In this document: positions 42,253 to 51,384 of the stretch, piece after piece
How positions within the stretch are numbered: position 1 is the first letter of the stretch
Layout of the letters: every line of letters starts with the position of its first letter
DNA from: an uncultured Gemmata sp.
GTDB taxonomy: Bacteria; Planctomycetota; Planctomycetia; Gemmatales; Gemmataceae
Assembly (NCBI GenBank): GCA_937924775.1
Contig: CALDUT010000011.1
Coordinates: 124,001 to 188,000 of the forward strand
Length of the DNA stretch: 64,000 bases
Direction: 5' to 3'
The notes under the pieces: generated by a model
The model's input: the letters and a program-made list of their open reading frames with translations, nothing else
Database searches by the model: none
What the model was told of the DNA's origin: nothing
Translations under genes and position numbers: made by a program

Positions 42253-43184
42253 GGTGGGTTCGCGGTGTGGGGTTGGGAGCGGGCGGACTTCATTTGCCGT
42301 TTCGACCACAACCAGCCCCGGGCCGGGCCAAGCAGAAGCGATACCGCTACCCATCCGGTTGCGGCGAGAACGATCGTTGGCCCGGTGGGGATCGAACGCC
42401 CCCGAGTCAGCTCGAAACTGGCCAGGTGAGCGGCCCAAGTGCCGCCCAGACCCGCGGTAGCTCCGAACACCCCCGCCCAGAACACAACCCAGCCCAAACG
42501 GTTGCTCCATTGCCGGGCCGCGACTCCCGGAGCGATCAGAAGCGTTGTCATGAGGACCACACCCACGGCCTTCAGCCCCATCACCACCGCGGCGACCAGC
42601 AAGGTGGTTAACGCGCCTTCCATCCGCCGCACCGGCAAGCCGATACTGGCCGCGAACGCCGGATCGAAGCTGACCGCGGCGAACTCCTTCCAGAAGAGTA
42701 CCACCGTGCTCAGCGCGATCGTGGTGAACGCGGCGATGAGGGCAAGGTCGTCGCTGCGGAGGAACGCCGCTTGGCCGTAGAGATACCGTTCCAGCGGGGT
42801 GAGCGCGGCCCCCGGGACATTGCGCTGGATGTAGGTGAATAGTACAAGCCCAGCCCCAAAAAACACGGCCAGGACACCCGCCAAGGCGGTATCGAACGCC
42901 AGCCGCGATTGGCTGGTGATGAGCGTGACCACGCGCATGGCCAGCCAGCCGGCCACCGCTCCCCCTACGATCAAACCCAGGGGAGTCCGTGCTCCGACCA
43001 GGAACGCGACCGCTACGCCAGGTAAGGCGGCATGCGCCACTGCGTCGCCCAAGAGGCTCTGCCGACGCAATACGGCCAGCGCCCCGATGCTACCAGCGGT
43101 CAAACCCAAAAGCGCGGTTGCCAGTGCCGGTTCGCGCACTGCTGAACTATTGAGACGCTCGAGAATCACTTCGGCCCAGTTCAT
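42249..43184 (-). CDS. Metal ABC transporter permease (ZnuB/MntB type)
   Basis: 311 aa with about eight transmembrane helices. LRRQSLLGDAVAHAALPGVA is the family signature, followed by FDTALAGVLAVFFGAGLVLF and VGVVLMTTLLIAPGVAARQW. It should import Zn, Mn or Fe with a partner ATPase and a periplasmic binding protein. The fused permease follows with an ATGA overlap, so the two probably form a heterodimeric channel. The ATPase and solute-binding genes, usually adjacent, are missing here. Confidence 0.9.
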   Translation of the reverse strand: MNWAEVILERLNSSAVREPALATALLGLTAGSIGALAVLRRQSLLGDAVAHAALPGVAVAFLVGARTPLGLIVGGAVAGWLAMRVVTLITSQSRLAFDTALAGVLAVFFGAGLVLFTYIQRNVPGAALTPLERYLYGQAAFLRSDDLALIAAFTTIALSTVVLFWKEFAAVSFDPAFAASIGLPVRRMEGALTTLLVAAVVMGLKAVGVVLMTTLLIAPGVAARQWSNRLGWVVFWAGVFGATAGLGGTWAAHLASFELTRGRSIPTGPTIVLAATGWVAVSLLLGPARGWLWSKRQMKSARSQPHTANPP

Positions 43185-43214
43185 GATGACGATGAGGATT
43201 CAGACAATGAGGAT

Positions 43215-44156
43215 TCAGGAGAACGATGACGACGATGGCCCCGGGTCTTCGCCAAGCCGGCGCAGATACTCCGGTTCCCACGATTCCTGCTCATCCACCG
43301 GCTCGACATGAATGGTTACGGCTACCTCAGGTAATGTCTGTGTCACCGCTTCGGTTAAACGTTCGGCCAAATGATGACCTTCGCGGACGGATAAATCCCC
43401 ATCGACCAATAGATGAAACTCCACGAAGCGGCGGGCCCCCGACAAGCGCGTGCGGAGCAGATGGAAGGTGGCTCCGCTGGGCAGGTTGGCCTGAATCACT
43501 TCGCGCAGGCGTTCGTATTCGTCTGCGGGGATCGCGTGATCCATGAGGCCGTCGAATGAACGGCGAATGAGGCCACCGCCAATCCAGGTGATGTGCGCCC
43601 CCATGCCAATCGCCAAGACTGAGTCGAACAGCGTATAACCAGTGAGGTAGACCAGTGCTAACCCGGCCAGTACGCCCAGCGACGTCCACACATCGGCCAT
43701 CAGGTGCTGTCCATCGGCTTCCATCACGATGGATTTGTGAATACGGCCGTAGTGGAGTAAGATGCGGGCGACGATGAGATTGATGAGGGATGCGGCGAAG
43801 GCCAAGGCGGAACCCACTTCCAACTGGGCTAAGGGTTCTGGGACGATGAGCCGCCGCAAGCCATAGCCAGCGGCGGCAAGCCCGGCGAGGACAATCAGGA
43901 CGCCCTCCAAGCCGCTCGAGAAGAACTCAATTTTCTCGTGGCCGTAGGTGTGGGTGGAGTCCGCGGGATGCGAGGCGTACCAGAGCGCGAAATAGGCCGT
44001 CAATGCGGCTAGTAAGTTGACCAACGATTCCAAGGCATCGGTCAGAAGCCCGACGGAACCGGTCAGAGCGTAGGCGGTGCCTTTCAGACCAATCGTCAGA
44101 AGCGCCGCGACGACGGATAACGCGACCGGCCAACGCAGCCGGGCCAGAGGTTCCAT
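43215..44156 (-). CDS. Cation diffusion facilitator (CDF) transporter
   Basis: 313 aa from ATG 44156. Six helices are visible. GSVGLLTDALESLVNLLAAL is the CDF family signature in helix 2, and MEADGQHLMADVWTSLGVL gives the His and Asp in helix 5. The cytoplasmic domain is RFVEFHLLVDGDLSVREGH, VAVTIHVEPVDEQ. CDF proteins export Zn, Fe, Mn or similar ions. The frame is open up to ATG 44327, which overlaps the upstream TGA as TGATG; a longer start with a basic 57-residue extension is therefore possible. Confidence 0.88.
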   Translation of the reverse strand: MEPLARLRWPVALSVVAALLTIGLKGTAYALTGSVGLLTDALESLVNLLAALTAYFALWYASHPADSTHTYGHEKIEFFSSGLEGVLIVLAGLAAAGYGLRRLIVPEPLAQLEVGSALAFAASLINLIVARILLHYGRIHKSIVMEADGQHLMADVWTSLGVLAGLALVYLTGYTLFDSVLAIGMGAHITWIGGGLIRRSFDGLMDHAIPADEYERLREVIQANLPSGATFHLLRTRLSGARRFVEFHLLVDGDLSVREGHHLAERLTEAVTQTLPEVAVTIHVEPVDEQESWEPEYLRRLGEDPGPSSSSFS

Positions 44157-44326
44157 ACCGAAGTTCACATCCCCATCAGTGACAAGCGGTGGATTGCACG
44201 TGCCCACCATCCGGCCGCGGCGTCGGCTTTCGACCAGCGCACACTGCCTTCGCCGCGATACCGGCGGGACGCTGCCAGGTCCCTCCGGCCCCCTGTTCTG
44301 TTGGGGATGGGGACCGACGGTGGCCA

Positions 44327-45094
44327 TCACTTGCGGCTGTTGAGTTCCGCGAGACGTTTTTCGGCCTGCCGGATGCGGTTGGGGTCGGTGTCGTGATCGA
44401 TCACGCTACGGTAAAGTTCCATGGCCTTAGAGCGTTCGTTGAGCTGGCGATCGTAGAGGATGGCCGCCCGCAGCCGGGCATCGGTGCGGCTTCCCTTGGC
44501 CCATTCAAACGACCGCTCAAAGTATTTTGCGGCCCGGTCGTATTGTTTATAGGCTCGGCTTTCGTAAATGTCGCCCAGTTGGTAAGCCACATCCCCGATT
44601 TTGTCGGAACTGGGGTATTTCTCGAGAATTTCTCGCAACAGCAGTTCAGCCCGACGCATATTCAGGATGTAATCATCTCCCAAGCCTTTGCCCTTGTATT
44701 CCATTGCCATACGGTACAAATCGTTGGCTTCTTTGACGTTGACGCGTGCTTCCAGGGTCGGTGGTGGAACATCCTTGACATCCAGATTGTAAGACGGTTT
44801 CCAGGCCAGGTGATAGGCCATCAGTTCGCGTTCGGCCCACGCGGCGCGTTGCTTGTCGCCGACGCGGACATAGTGTTCGTAAAGGGCTTTGAGGCTGTTT
44901 TCGTATTCCTTGCGGGCATTGATGCAGCGTTCGACCAGGGCGATATCGGACGAACCGGAGGCGGCCGGGGGCAGCTTGTCGTCGGCCGCCGTTGCCGCCG
45001 CCGATTCGCTCAGCGGTTTGTTAGGTTGCGCCATCACCCAGCCCAGGCTGAGAGCCACGGTGCAAATAAGACTCACTAGAAGCCAGCGCGTCAT
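44327..45094 (-). CDS. Secreted tetratricopeptide-like protein
   Basis: 255 aa. The signal peptide is MTRWLLVSLICTVALSLGWV followed by MAQ. TPR-like helical pairs lie in the second half (MRRAELLLREILEKYPSSDK, DRAAKYFERSFEWAKG, KAMELYRSVIDHDTDPNRI). It probably acts as a scaffold in the periplasm. It is separated from the upstream PIN-TRAM gene by a strong terminator, and its stop abuts the possible long start of the CDF gene. Confidence 0.8.
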   Translation of the reverse strand: MTRWLLVSLICTVALSLGWVMAQPNKPLSESAAATAADDKLPPAASGSSDIALVERCINARKEYENSLKALYEHYVRVGDKQRAAWAERELMAYHLAWKPSYNLDVKDVPPPTLEARVNVKEANDLYRMAMEYKGKGLGDDYILNMRRAELLLREILEKYPSSDKIGDVAYQLGDIYESRAYKQYDRAAKYFERSFEWAKGSRTDARLRAAILYDRQLNERSKAMELYRSVIDHDTDPNRIRQAEKRLAELNSRK

Positions 45095-45126
45095 TGGTGT
45101 CTTCTCCCGCGAAAAATCCTTGGCAG

Positions 45127-45161
45127 AAAAATGACGAACCCACGGGCCGGCCGTGGGTTCG
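45127..45161 (-). terminator. Intrinsic terminator after the PIN-TRAM gene
   Basis: On the minus strand a perfect 11-bp stem (CGAACCCACGG / CCGTGGGTTCG, 5-nt loop) is followed after three bases by TTTTT. Stem and U-tract make this the best intrinsic terminator in the window. It ends transcription of the PIN-TRAM gene before the TPR gene. Confidence 0.85.
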
Positions 45162-45190
45162 CGGCGAGGACCGGGAGTCAGCGAGCCGTC

Positions 45191-46363
45191 TTACGCGTCC
45201 CCGGTTTTGGGATCGCGGGGGAGGGCGGCACCGCCCATGCGTGAATCACCCGGGCCGCTGACCGGCGGCAGGCCCATTTTCGAATCCCCGGTACTTGCAC
45301 CGCTTGTGGGATAAGGCGTGTGCGAACCGCTGGTCCGCTGGTCGGGGCGGCCAAAGATCATCCGCCCCGCGGGTGTTTGCAACACGCTGGTGACCACGAT
45401 GGAGATTTCTTGCCCAATGTGCGGTCGTCCTTGCTCGACCACCACCATGGTGCCATCGTCGAGATAGCCCACACCTTGCCCCACCTGGTCGCCGGCTTTC
45501 ACTACCCGAACTTGCAAGTACTCCCCGGGCAGGGCCACCGTTTTGAGGGCGTTGGCCAATTCATTGAGGTTGATGACGTCAACCCCTTGCAACTGGGCGA
45601 TTTTGTTGAGGTTGAAGTCGTTGGTCACCACGCGGGCATTGAGCGATTTGGCCAACAGCACCAACCGCTCGTCCACGCGGATCCGCTCTCCGGTGCGCAG
45701 TTCCGGAACGTTGCCATCGTGCATCTGCAGTTGCAGTTTGGGATTGTTCTGCAAACGCTTCAGCACGTCGAGTCCGCGGCGGCCCCGGTTGCGTTTCAGT
45801 TTGTCGGAGCTATCGGCGATGGCTTGGAGTTCCTGCAACACAAACCGCGGCACAATCAGCGGGTTGTCAATCAACTTAGTATCGCACACATCGGCGATGC
45901 GTCCATCGATGATGACGCTGGTATCCAGCACCAGGGGACGCCCACCCCGGGTTTGTTTGGAAAATTCGACATAAGGGATAATGAAACGAAATTCGTCTTT
46001 GGTCTGCAGAAGTGTTGAAATCGTCACATAGCAGCAAATCACGGTAATCAATAACCGCGCCAGTAGATTCAACGGGGATTTCTCGCCGTAGGTCATCTCA
46101 ATGATCGGCGTCAGCGCCAACGAGAACAGATACCCCAACAGAAGCCCCAGCAACAGCCCGAAGTAGACCGCGGAAATCGTGGTGATTTGCTTTTGTTTTT
46201 CGCGTAAATCGGTGAATAGCACCAGGAAACCCAAAAGTAGCATCGCCACCGGAACCAGAACCATACTGGTGCTGTCGCGGACCTCCGCAAACATGGTGAT
46301 GGCAATGCTGACCATACCGATCAGCAGGAAGATATAGGTGATACGAATCAGCCACAGCAGCAT
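45191..46363 (-). CDS. PIN-TRAM membrane protein (YacL-like)
   Basis: 390 aa. It starts MLLWLIRITYIFLLIGMVSI and has four transmembrane helices up to residue ~125. The PIN domain (PLVLDTSVIIDGRIADVCDT, VPRFVLQELQAIADSSD, RVDERLVLLAKSLNARVVTN) retains the acidic residues expected of a metal-dependent nuclease. A TRAM domain follows (YLQVRVVKAGDQVGQGVGYL, IGQEISIVVTSVLQTPAGRM). Homologues such as YacL are thought to bind RNA or act as membrane RNases. A disordered 60-residue tail ends the protein. Confidence 0.92.
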   Translation of the reverse strand: MLLWLIRITYIFLLIGMVSIAITMFAEVRDSTSMVLVPVAMLLLGFLVLFTDLREKQKQITTISAVYFGLLLGLLLGYLFSLALTPIIEMTYGEKSPLNLLARLLITVICCYVTISTLLQTKDEFRFIIPYVEFSKQTRGGRPLVLDTSVIIDGRIADVCDTKLIDNPLIVPRFVLQELQAIADSSDKLKRNRGRRGLDVLKRLQNNPKLQLQMHDGNVPELRTGERIRVDERLVLLAKSLNARVVTNDFNLNKIAQLQGVDVINLNELANALKTVALPGEYLQVRVVKAGDQVGQGVGYLDDGTMVVVEQGRPHIGQEISIVVTSVLQTPAGRMIFGRPDQRTSGSHTPYPTSGASTGDSKMGLPPVSGPGDSRMGGAALPRDPKTGDA

Positions 46364-46419
46364 TGGAACCTCGGGAAAAATAGAGTGGGAGACAATCACC
46401 CACTGACGTTTTTTTCGTT

Positions 46420-47640
46420 CTATAGGTCGATGGATGGTAGAAACAGGCGTTGATACTCCAGTTGGGCGTAGCGGTCGGTCATTCCGGCGAGATAATCGCC
46501 GACGACCCGTTCCAGGCAGTCGATTCGCGGGCGGGCGGCGGTGACCCATCCTGGCGGCGGGGGGCCAATGCGGGCGTCGGCCCCGGTCCAGCGCCGTAAG
46601 TGCTTTTCGGGCAACAGTTCTGGCGAGCGAACATATTCGGCAAACAAGGATTGGAGAATCCGTTTGCCGTTGCTGGTCATCCGCAGAACCTGATGGTGTT
46701 TGTAGACCCGCTCATGCAAAAAACGTTCCAGTCCCCGACGCAGTTCGGTCAATGCAGCGGAAAAGCCGACCAGCGGCTGCTTGGCCGTGCGGACATCGGC
46801 AATGGTCCGAATGTTGGCCGCTTCGAGTCGGCGCTGCGTTTCCTCCAGCAAATCCGCGACCTGCCAGGCCAACAGTTCGCGGATCACCGCGATCCGCAGG
46901 GGGCCATCCCGCAATCCGGGTGTGTGCTGCCGGACCCGTTCCACGGCCAACGCCCAGAAATCGACACGCCCCAACTCCTCCAACGTAATAAACCCCAGCC
47001 CGAGGGCATCGTCGGTATCATGGGTGTCGTAGGCGAGGGAATCGACCGCGTCCACCAGTTGGGCTTCCAAGAGCGGACTGCCGGCATCGCGGAATTCCCG
47101 ATACTCGGGGGAATCCCACCGACCACTGTGTTGGACGAACGCCTCGCGGACCTCAAACGACAGATTCAACCCAGGAAACTGGGGATAACGTTCTTCCAAC
47201 TCATCGACGCGACGCAGGCCAAACAGGTTGTGGTTGAAGCCGCCGAAGGGCCGCAAACACTCGTTGAGGGCATCTTCGCCGGCGTGGCCGAAGGGTGGAT
47301 GGCCGATGTCGTGGGCGAGGGCGATGGCTTCGGCAAGGTCTTCGTTGAGCCGCAAACGGCGGGCCACCGTGCGAGCCACTTGCGTCACTTCGAGGGTATG
47401 GGTCAGGCGCGTGCGATGATGATCGTTGATCGAGGCGACGAAAACTTGGGTTTTGCCGGTCATGCGCCGGAACGCGGTGCAGTGTACAATCCGTTCGCGA
47501 TCGCGTTGGTAGAGCGTGCGGAACGGATGAGCCGCTTCCGGGTGGCGGCGTCCGCGACTGGCCCGCGACGGCATAGCATACGGGGCCAGCCACTGATCTT
47601 CCAATTCGAGCCAATCGACGGTCGTTATCGCAGACGGCAT
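46420..47640 (-). CDS. dgt: Deoxyguanosinetriphosphate triphosphohydrolase-like (dGTPase) HD protein
   Basis: 406 aa from ATG 47640. The HD core is seen as RTRLTHTLEVTQVARTVARR, ALAHDIGHPPFGHAGEDALN and DSLAYDTHDTDDAL, with the metal-binding His, HD and Asp. FRRMTGKTQVF is another family signature. It removes triphosphate from dNTPs and keeps their levels low. Dgt-like proteins often have relaxed nucleotide specificity, so dGTP preference is not certain. Confidence 0.93.
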   Translation of the reverse strand: MPSAITTVDWLELEDQWLAPYAMPSRASRGRRHPEAAHPFRTLYQRDRERIVHCTAFRRMTGKTQVFVASINDHHRTRLTHTLEVTQVARTVARRLRLNEDLAEAIALAHDIGHPPFGHAGEDALNECLRPFGGFNHNLFGLRRVDELEERYPQFPGLNLSFEVREAFVQHSGRWDSPEYREFRDAGSPLLEAQLVDAVDSLAYDTHDTDDALGLGFITLEELGRVDFWALAVERVRQHTPGLRDGPLRIAVIRELLAWQVADLLEETQRRLEAANIRTIADVRTAKQPLVGFSAALTELRRGLERFLHERVYKHHQVLRMTSNGKRILQSLFAEYVRSPELLPEKHLRRWTGADARIGPPPPGWVTAARPRIDCLERVVGDYLAGMTDRYAQLEYQRLFLPSIDL

Positions 47641-47740
47641 AACGTTGGCATTCTCCCGGCCTAGGCCATTGCCCGCCATTGGCCCCGACAGGCCACACCG
47701 CGGTCAGGCCACGCGACCCCCGCACCAACGACGGACCCCG

Positions 47741-48265
47741 TTAGGAGGGAGTCGCCGGTGTCGCGAACACACTCCGGCACTCGTCCGCCAACATATCGTA
47801 CAACGCCTCCAGCGATTGGGAAATGACGCGGGTATCCGCCACTACCGGCATGAAGTTCGTATCTCCGTTCCACCGCGGCACAATGTGCCAGTGCAAATGC
47901 CCGGGCAGCCCAGCTCCCGCGGAACGGCCCAGATTCAAACCGATATTGAAACCATCGGGCGTCAGCCGGGCTTCGAGGATAGCCACCAGCTTGCGCAAAC
48001 TCACCTGCAAATCGAGCAATTCTTCCTCACTGAGGTCGGCCAAGGTGGCCTTGTGAGCCGCGGGGGCCACCAACAAATGGCCATTGTTGTACGGAAAGCG
48101 ATTGAGAACCACGACGGAACGTGCTGTGCGGCACAAAAGGAGGTTATCGCGATCCTGTGTGTCGCACACAGCATGGCATAGGAAGCAGTCGCTTCCCGAC
48201 GTGGGTAACGGTTGCTTGGCCGCAGTGATGTATGCCAGCCGCCACGGGGCCCACAGACGATCCAT
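47741..48265 (-). CDS. HIT family hydrolase, AP4A phosphorylase-like
   Basis: 174 aa from ATG 48265. The histidine triad is GHLHWHIVPRWNGDTNF. The preceding RFPYNNGHLLVAPAAHKATL and GFNIGLNLGRSAGAGLPGH form the nucleotide pocket, and CFLCHAVCDTQDRDNLLL is the usual N-terminal part with a CxxC-type pair. Such enzymes hydrolyse or transfer nucleotides from Ap4A-like substrates. It lies 100 bp upstream of the dNTPase gene on the same strand and diverges from rpmF. Confidence 0.92.
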   Translation of the reverse strand: MDRLWAPWRLAYITAAKQPLPTSGSDCFLCHAVCDTQDRDNLLLCRTARSVVVLNRFPYNNGHLLVAPAAHKATLADLSEEELLDLQVSLRKLVAILEARLTPDGFNIGLNLGRSAGAGLPGHLHWHIVPRWNGDTNFMPVVADTRVISQSLEALYDMLADECRSVFATPATPS

Positions 48266-48574
48266 GCGGCGAATCCTCCCCAGAAACGAGTGGTGAAAAC
48301 GACCCCGCACCCCACAACCTACCCATCTTTCACACAAAAGCTTCACGCACAATCAGTTAGAATTTTCGGAGCGAGAATCGCGGCGATCCTTGTCGGATCA
48401 AGGGCGATGGTTCGCACCGAGCATGGCCCGGGCCCGTGGGGCGGAGGCCGCGGACAACGACCACCGTGGTTATCGTAGCGGCTGCGCTGGGGCGTGGCGT
48501 TGCTTGACTGGGCCCAACAGGAGTCCTAGTATGACTGCCTTGATGGCTCCACGAACACTCCTGTGAGATTTGTT
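48266..48574. other. Divergent intergenic region between the HIT gene and rpmF
   Basis: 309 bp with promoters expected for both directions. TAGAAT at 48358-48363 could be a -10 element for rpmF, but no good -35 was found. The sequence GAACACTCCTGTGAG (48553-48567) just before rpmF recurs at the end of plsX. No gene is supported. Confidence 0.4.
48553..48567 (+). repeat. 15-bp direct repeat, copy 1 (second copy 49782-49796)
   Basis: GAACACTCCTGTGAG occurs 8 nt before the rpmF start and again across the plsX stop, in front of fabD. An exact 15-mer pair is expected about once or twice by chance in 64 kb, so it is only suggestive of shared control. Confidence 0.35.
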
Positions 48575-48769
48575 ATGGCGGTACCCAAGCGACGCACCTC
48601 CAACTCCCGGCAAGGGCATCGACGCAGCCATCATCGGCTGATTCCGGTGCAAATTCAATATTGCCCCCGTTGCAACGAACCGGTGATGCCGCACCGTGTC
48701 TGCTCGAACTGCGGCTATTATCAAGGCCGCGATGCCATCGTTTTGCCCGACGAAAAACAGGGGAAGTGA
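48575..48769 (+). CDS. rpmF: 50S ribosomal protein L32
   Basis: 64 aa, the usual size. MAVPKRRTSNSRQGHRRSHH is the L32 N-terminus, and YCPRCNEPVMPHRVCSNCGY gives four zinc-binding cysteines (CxxC...CxxC). It is a structural protein of the large ribosomal subunit. ATG 48575 is chosen over an upstream in-frame codon since it opens the conserved MAVPKRR. rpmF-plsX is a very common gene pair that couples ribosome and lipid synthesis; plsX starts 3 bp later. Confidence 0.97.
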   Translation: MAVPKRRTSNSRQGHRRSHHRLIPVQIQYCPRCNEPVMPHRVCSNCGYYQGRDAIVLPDEKQGK

Positions 48770-48772
48770 CCT

Positions 48773-49783
48773 ATGCGGATCGCCCTCGATGCGATGGGCG
48801 GTGATCACGGCCCAACACCCAACGTCCACGGGACGCGGTTGGCCCTGGAAGCAAACCCGGATCTGACGGTTGTACTTGTCGGCGACCCAGCGCGGCTCGA
48901 ACCATTACTGGCCGAAACCGCGGTGCCGGCCCACCGGATCGAGTTGGTACCGGCGACGCAGGTCGTCGAGATGAAGGAAAAACCGGCCGAAGCCATCCGC
49001 CGAAAGCCGGAAGCGTCGATCTTCCGCTGTTGGCAGCTTCTGGCCGAAGGTTCGGTCGACGGCTTGGTTTCGGCCGGCAACACCGGTGCGGTGGTCGCCG
49101 GGGGGCTGAAGACGCGCAAATTCCTCCAGTGTGTCCATCGCCCCGGGATTGCCACCGTCATGCCCACCGCCAAGGGTCGCTGCGTCCTTCTCGATGTCGG
49201 GGCCAATGTCTTTCCCAAACCGCGGCATTTGCTCGAATACGGCGTGATGGGAGGGGTTTTTGCCCGCCATATGCTCCAGATCGAACGCCCGACGTTGGGG
49301 TTGATGAATGTGGGGGAGGAAGAGGGCAAAGGACACGAGCTGGTGCAGAAAACCTATGAACTGTTCCGCACCAGCCCGCTGCACGACCGTTTCCTGGGCA
49401 ATATCGAAGGCCGGGATATTCACCGCGGTGCGGTCGATGTGGTGGTGACGGATGGTTTCACCGGCAATGTTGTGTTAAAGTTATGTGAAGGGGTGTTTGA
49501 GTTCATCATGGGGATGGTGAAAAGCGAGGTCATTCACCCGCTGCCCCATGATCGCGAACTGGCGGCCCAAGCGGCGCGGCAGTTGGTGGGGAAATACCAC
49601 TACAGCGCCTTTGGTGGTGCCCCGCTTCTGGGGGTGGATGGCGTCTGTATTATCTGCCACGGTTCCTCGAATGACCGCGCGATCGCCAATGCCTTGGGGG
49701 TTGCTGCGTTGGATTGTCGCCTAAAAATCAACGAAAAGATCGTGGCGGAGTTGGAGCAACTGCCCGCAGCGGTCGAGGATTGA
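48773..49783 (+). CDS. plsX: Phosphate acyltransferase PlsX
   Basis: 336 aa. MRIALDAMGGDHGPTPNVHG is the PlsX N-terminal signature. GLVSAGNTGAVVAGGLKT and FCGN-like FLGNIEGRDIHRGAVDVVVT are the catalytic-site motifs. It makes acyl-phosphate from acyl-ACP, the first step of phospholipid synthesis with PlsY. It is placed directly after rpmF and before fabD; the C-terminal stop lies within the 15-bp repeat noted upstream of rpmF. Confidence 0.97.
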   Translation: MRIALDAMGGDHGPTPNVHGTRLALEANPDLTVVLVGDPARLEPLLAETAVPAHRIELVPATQVVEMKEKPAEAIRRKPEASIFRCWQLLAEGSVDGLVSAGNTGAVVAGGLKTRKFLQCVHRPGIATVMPTAKGRCVLLDVGANVFPKPRHLLEYGVMGGVFARHMLQIERPTLGLMNVGEEEGKGHELVQKTYELFRTSPLHDRFLGNIEGRDIHRGAVDVVVTDGFTGNVVLKLCEGVFEFIMGMVKSEVIHPLPHDRELAAQAARQLVGKYHYSAFGGAPLLGVDGVCIICHGSSNDRAIANALGVAALDCRLKINEKIVAELEQLPAAVED

Positions 49784-49953
49784 ACACTCCTGTGAGGGGT
49801 CCGAGTGGCCCGCAGTTATGGGCGGCCGCGCGGTAGCGCATTTGGGAACTCGCTTCAGCGGGGTTCGCTCCGGCCCGCAATGCAGGAGGACCCCAGCGTG
49901 GAAGCTCCTGCCCAGCGCTGGGTCCTAGCCGCAATGGAAGATATGGATGGCTT

Positions 49954-50865
49954 ATGCCACGGACCGCGTTTCTTTTTCCCGGCCAGGGGGCTCAAACGGT
50001 CGGTATGGCTCAAACGCTGTGCACGTCGCTGCCGGCGGCGGCCCAGCTTTTCGACCGGGCGGCGGCCATTTTGGGTTATGATCTGCTGCAAGTTTGCCGA
50101 AACGGGCCACCGGAGAAGCTGAACGCTACCGACATCAGCCAACCGGCGATTTTTGTGGCCAGTCTCGCCGCCTTGGAGCAACTGCGAGCCAGCGAACCGG
50201 CGGTGGAAGCCGAGGTGGTGGCCACCGCCGGCCTGAGTCTGGGCGAATACACCGCACTGGCCTTCGCCGGGGCGTTGTCCTTCGACGACGGCGTGCGGCT
50301 GGTGCAAGCCCGCGGCCAGGCGATGCAGCAGGCGGCTGAAGCCACCCCGTCGGCGATGGTCAGTGTCTTGGGTCTCGAGCGGGCCGAGGTCGAAGCCTTG
50401 GTCGCCGAAGCCCGCGGCGCAGAGACGTTGGCCATTGCCAATCTGCTTGGCCCTGGTAACACGGTGGTGTCGGGGATGTTACCGGCCATCGAACGCTTCG
50501 AGCAATTGTGCGTGCAAAAGGGCTCTATTCGCACGGTGCGTCTGGCGGTCGCGGGAGCGTTTCATACAGTTCTCATGAAGCCGGCCGATGAAAAGTTGGC
50601 GGCGGTTCTGGCAAATATCCCCTTGCAGGCCCCCCGCGTGCCGGTGTGGTCGAATGTGGATGCCCAACCGCACACAGACCCGGACGAAATTCGCCAATTG
50701 CTCATCCGTCAGGTTCTGGCCCCGGTGCGCTGGGAAGATATTCTGCGGGGGCTTTTAGCCGCACAGATCGAGCGGTTTTACGAAATTGGACCAGGCCGGG
50801 TCTTAGCCGGACTTCTCAAACGGGTGGACCGGAAAGCCGATATTCGCAACATTGTCGCGCATTAG
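49954..50865 (+). CDS. fabD: Malonyl-CoA:ACP transacylase
   Basis: 303 aa. TAFLFPGQGAQTVGMAQ is the opening, and ATAGLSLGEYTALAFAGAL contains the GxSxG nucleophile Ser. RQAMQQA-like QARGQAMQQAAEATPSAM is the arginine-containing segment, and AGAFHTVLMKPADEKL carries the catalytic His. It loads malonate on ACP for FAS II. The start at ATG 49954 agrees with the family. It is 170 bp after plsX and about 260 bp before acpP. Confidence 0.96.
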   Translation: MPRTAFLFPGQGAQTVGMAQTLCTSLPAAAQLFDRAAAILGYDLLQVCRNGPPEKLNATDISQPAIFVASLAALEQLRASEPAVEAEVVATAGLSLGEYTALAFAGALSFDDGVRLVQARGQAMQQAAEATPSAMVSVLGLERAEVEALVAEARGAETLAIANLLGPGNTVVSGMLPAIERFEQLCVQKGSIRTVRLAVAGAFHTVLMKPADEKLAAVLANIPLQAPRVPVWSNVDAQPHTDPDEIRQLLIRQVLAPVRWEDILRGLLAAQIERFYEIGPGRVLAGLLKRVDRKADIRNIVAH

Positions 50866-50935
50866 TCCGCGCGGCCACTCTGACCAAAGTCGAGGATTGG
50901 CTGAATTTTCCGCTTTCCCCGGAGGCATTGGGGAA

Positions 50936-50951
50936 TTGGGGTTTTCCCCAA
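50936..50951. terminator. Hairpin between fabD and acpP
   Basis: TTGGGG-TTTT-CCCCAA is a perfect 6-bp stem and 4-nt loop, and outer bases CCGCTT (50911-50916) and AAGCGG (50950-50955) can also pair. It may attenuate read-through so that acpP, a highly expressed gene, depends on its own promoter within the 264-bp gap. Confidence 0.35.
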
Positions 50952-51129
50952 GCGGGGAGATTTGTAAATTTCTTTCGTATATCCACCCGCAGGTGACCAC
51001 CGGCACAGCCGCGCTGCCGCGGGTACTCGATGAGCATCTATTCATGCGTGGACCGCTCGCAGCGACCGGTTGGAGCCGGTCGGATCACGAGCGCTGCGGT
51101 GGTCTGGCCACCGCCCGGAGGATCAAACC

Positions 51130-51384
51130 GTGTCCGTTGAGTCCGTTGAGAAACGCGTGATCGACATTGTCAGCGAACATTTCGCTTACGACAAAGAAAA
51201 GATCACCCGCAACACCACCTTTATTGAAGACATTGGCGCCGACTCCCTCGACATTGTCGAGTTCGTCATGGAACTGGAAGAGGAATTCGACATCCAAATT
51301 CCTGACGATCATGCCGAGAAAATCAAAACGGTGGGCGAAGCCGTCGACTACATCGAAGGCGCAGTCAAAAGCAAAATCCAGTGA
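51130..51384 (+). CDS. acpP: Acyl carrier protein
   Basis: 84 aa from GTG 51130; the frame is open upstream but GGAGG sits 8 nt before the GTG, and MSVESVEKRVIDIV matches the family start. IEDIGADSLDIVEFVMELEE carries the Ser that receives phosphopantetheine. Strongly acidic, four-helix protein. It carries growing acyl chains. Its TGA overlaps the first possible ATG of fabF. Confidence 0.97.
   Translation: MSVESVEKRVIDIVSEHFAYDKEKITRNTTFIEDIGADSLDIVEFVMELEEEFDIQIPDDHAEKIKTVGEAVDYIEGAVKSKIQ

Noticed and set aside
46600-47664. Long plus-strand frame opposite the dNTPase gene
   Set aside because: It is antisense to a gene with clear HD motifs; no motif is found in the shadow frame.
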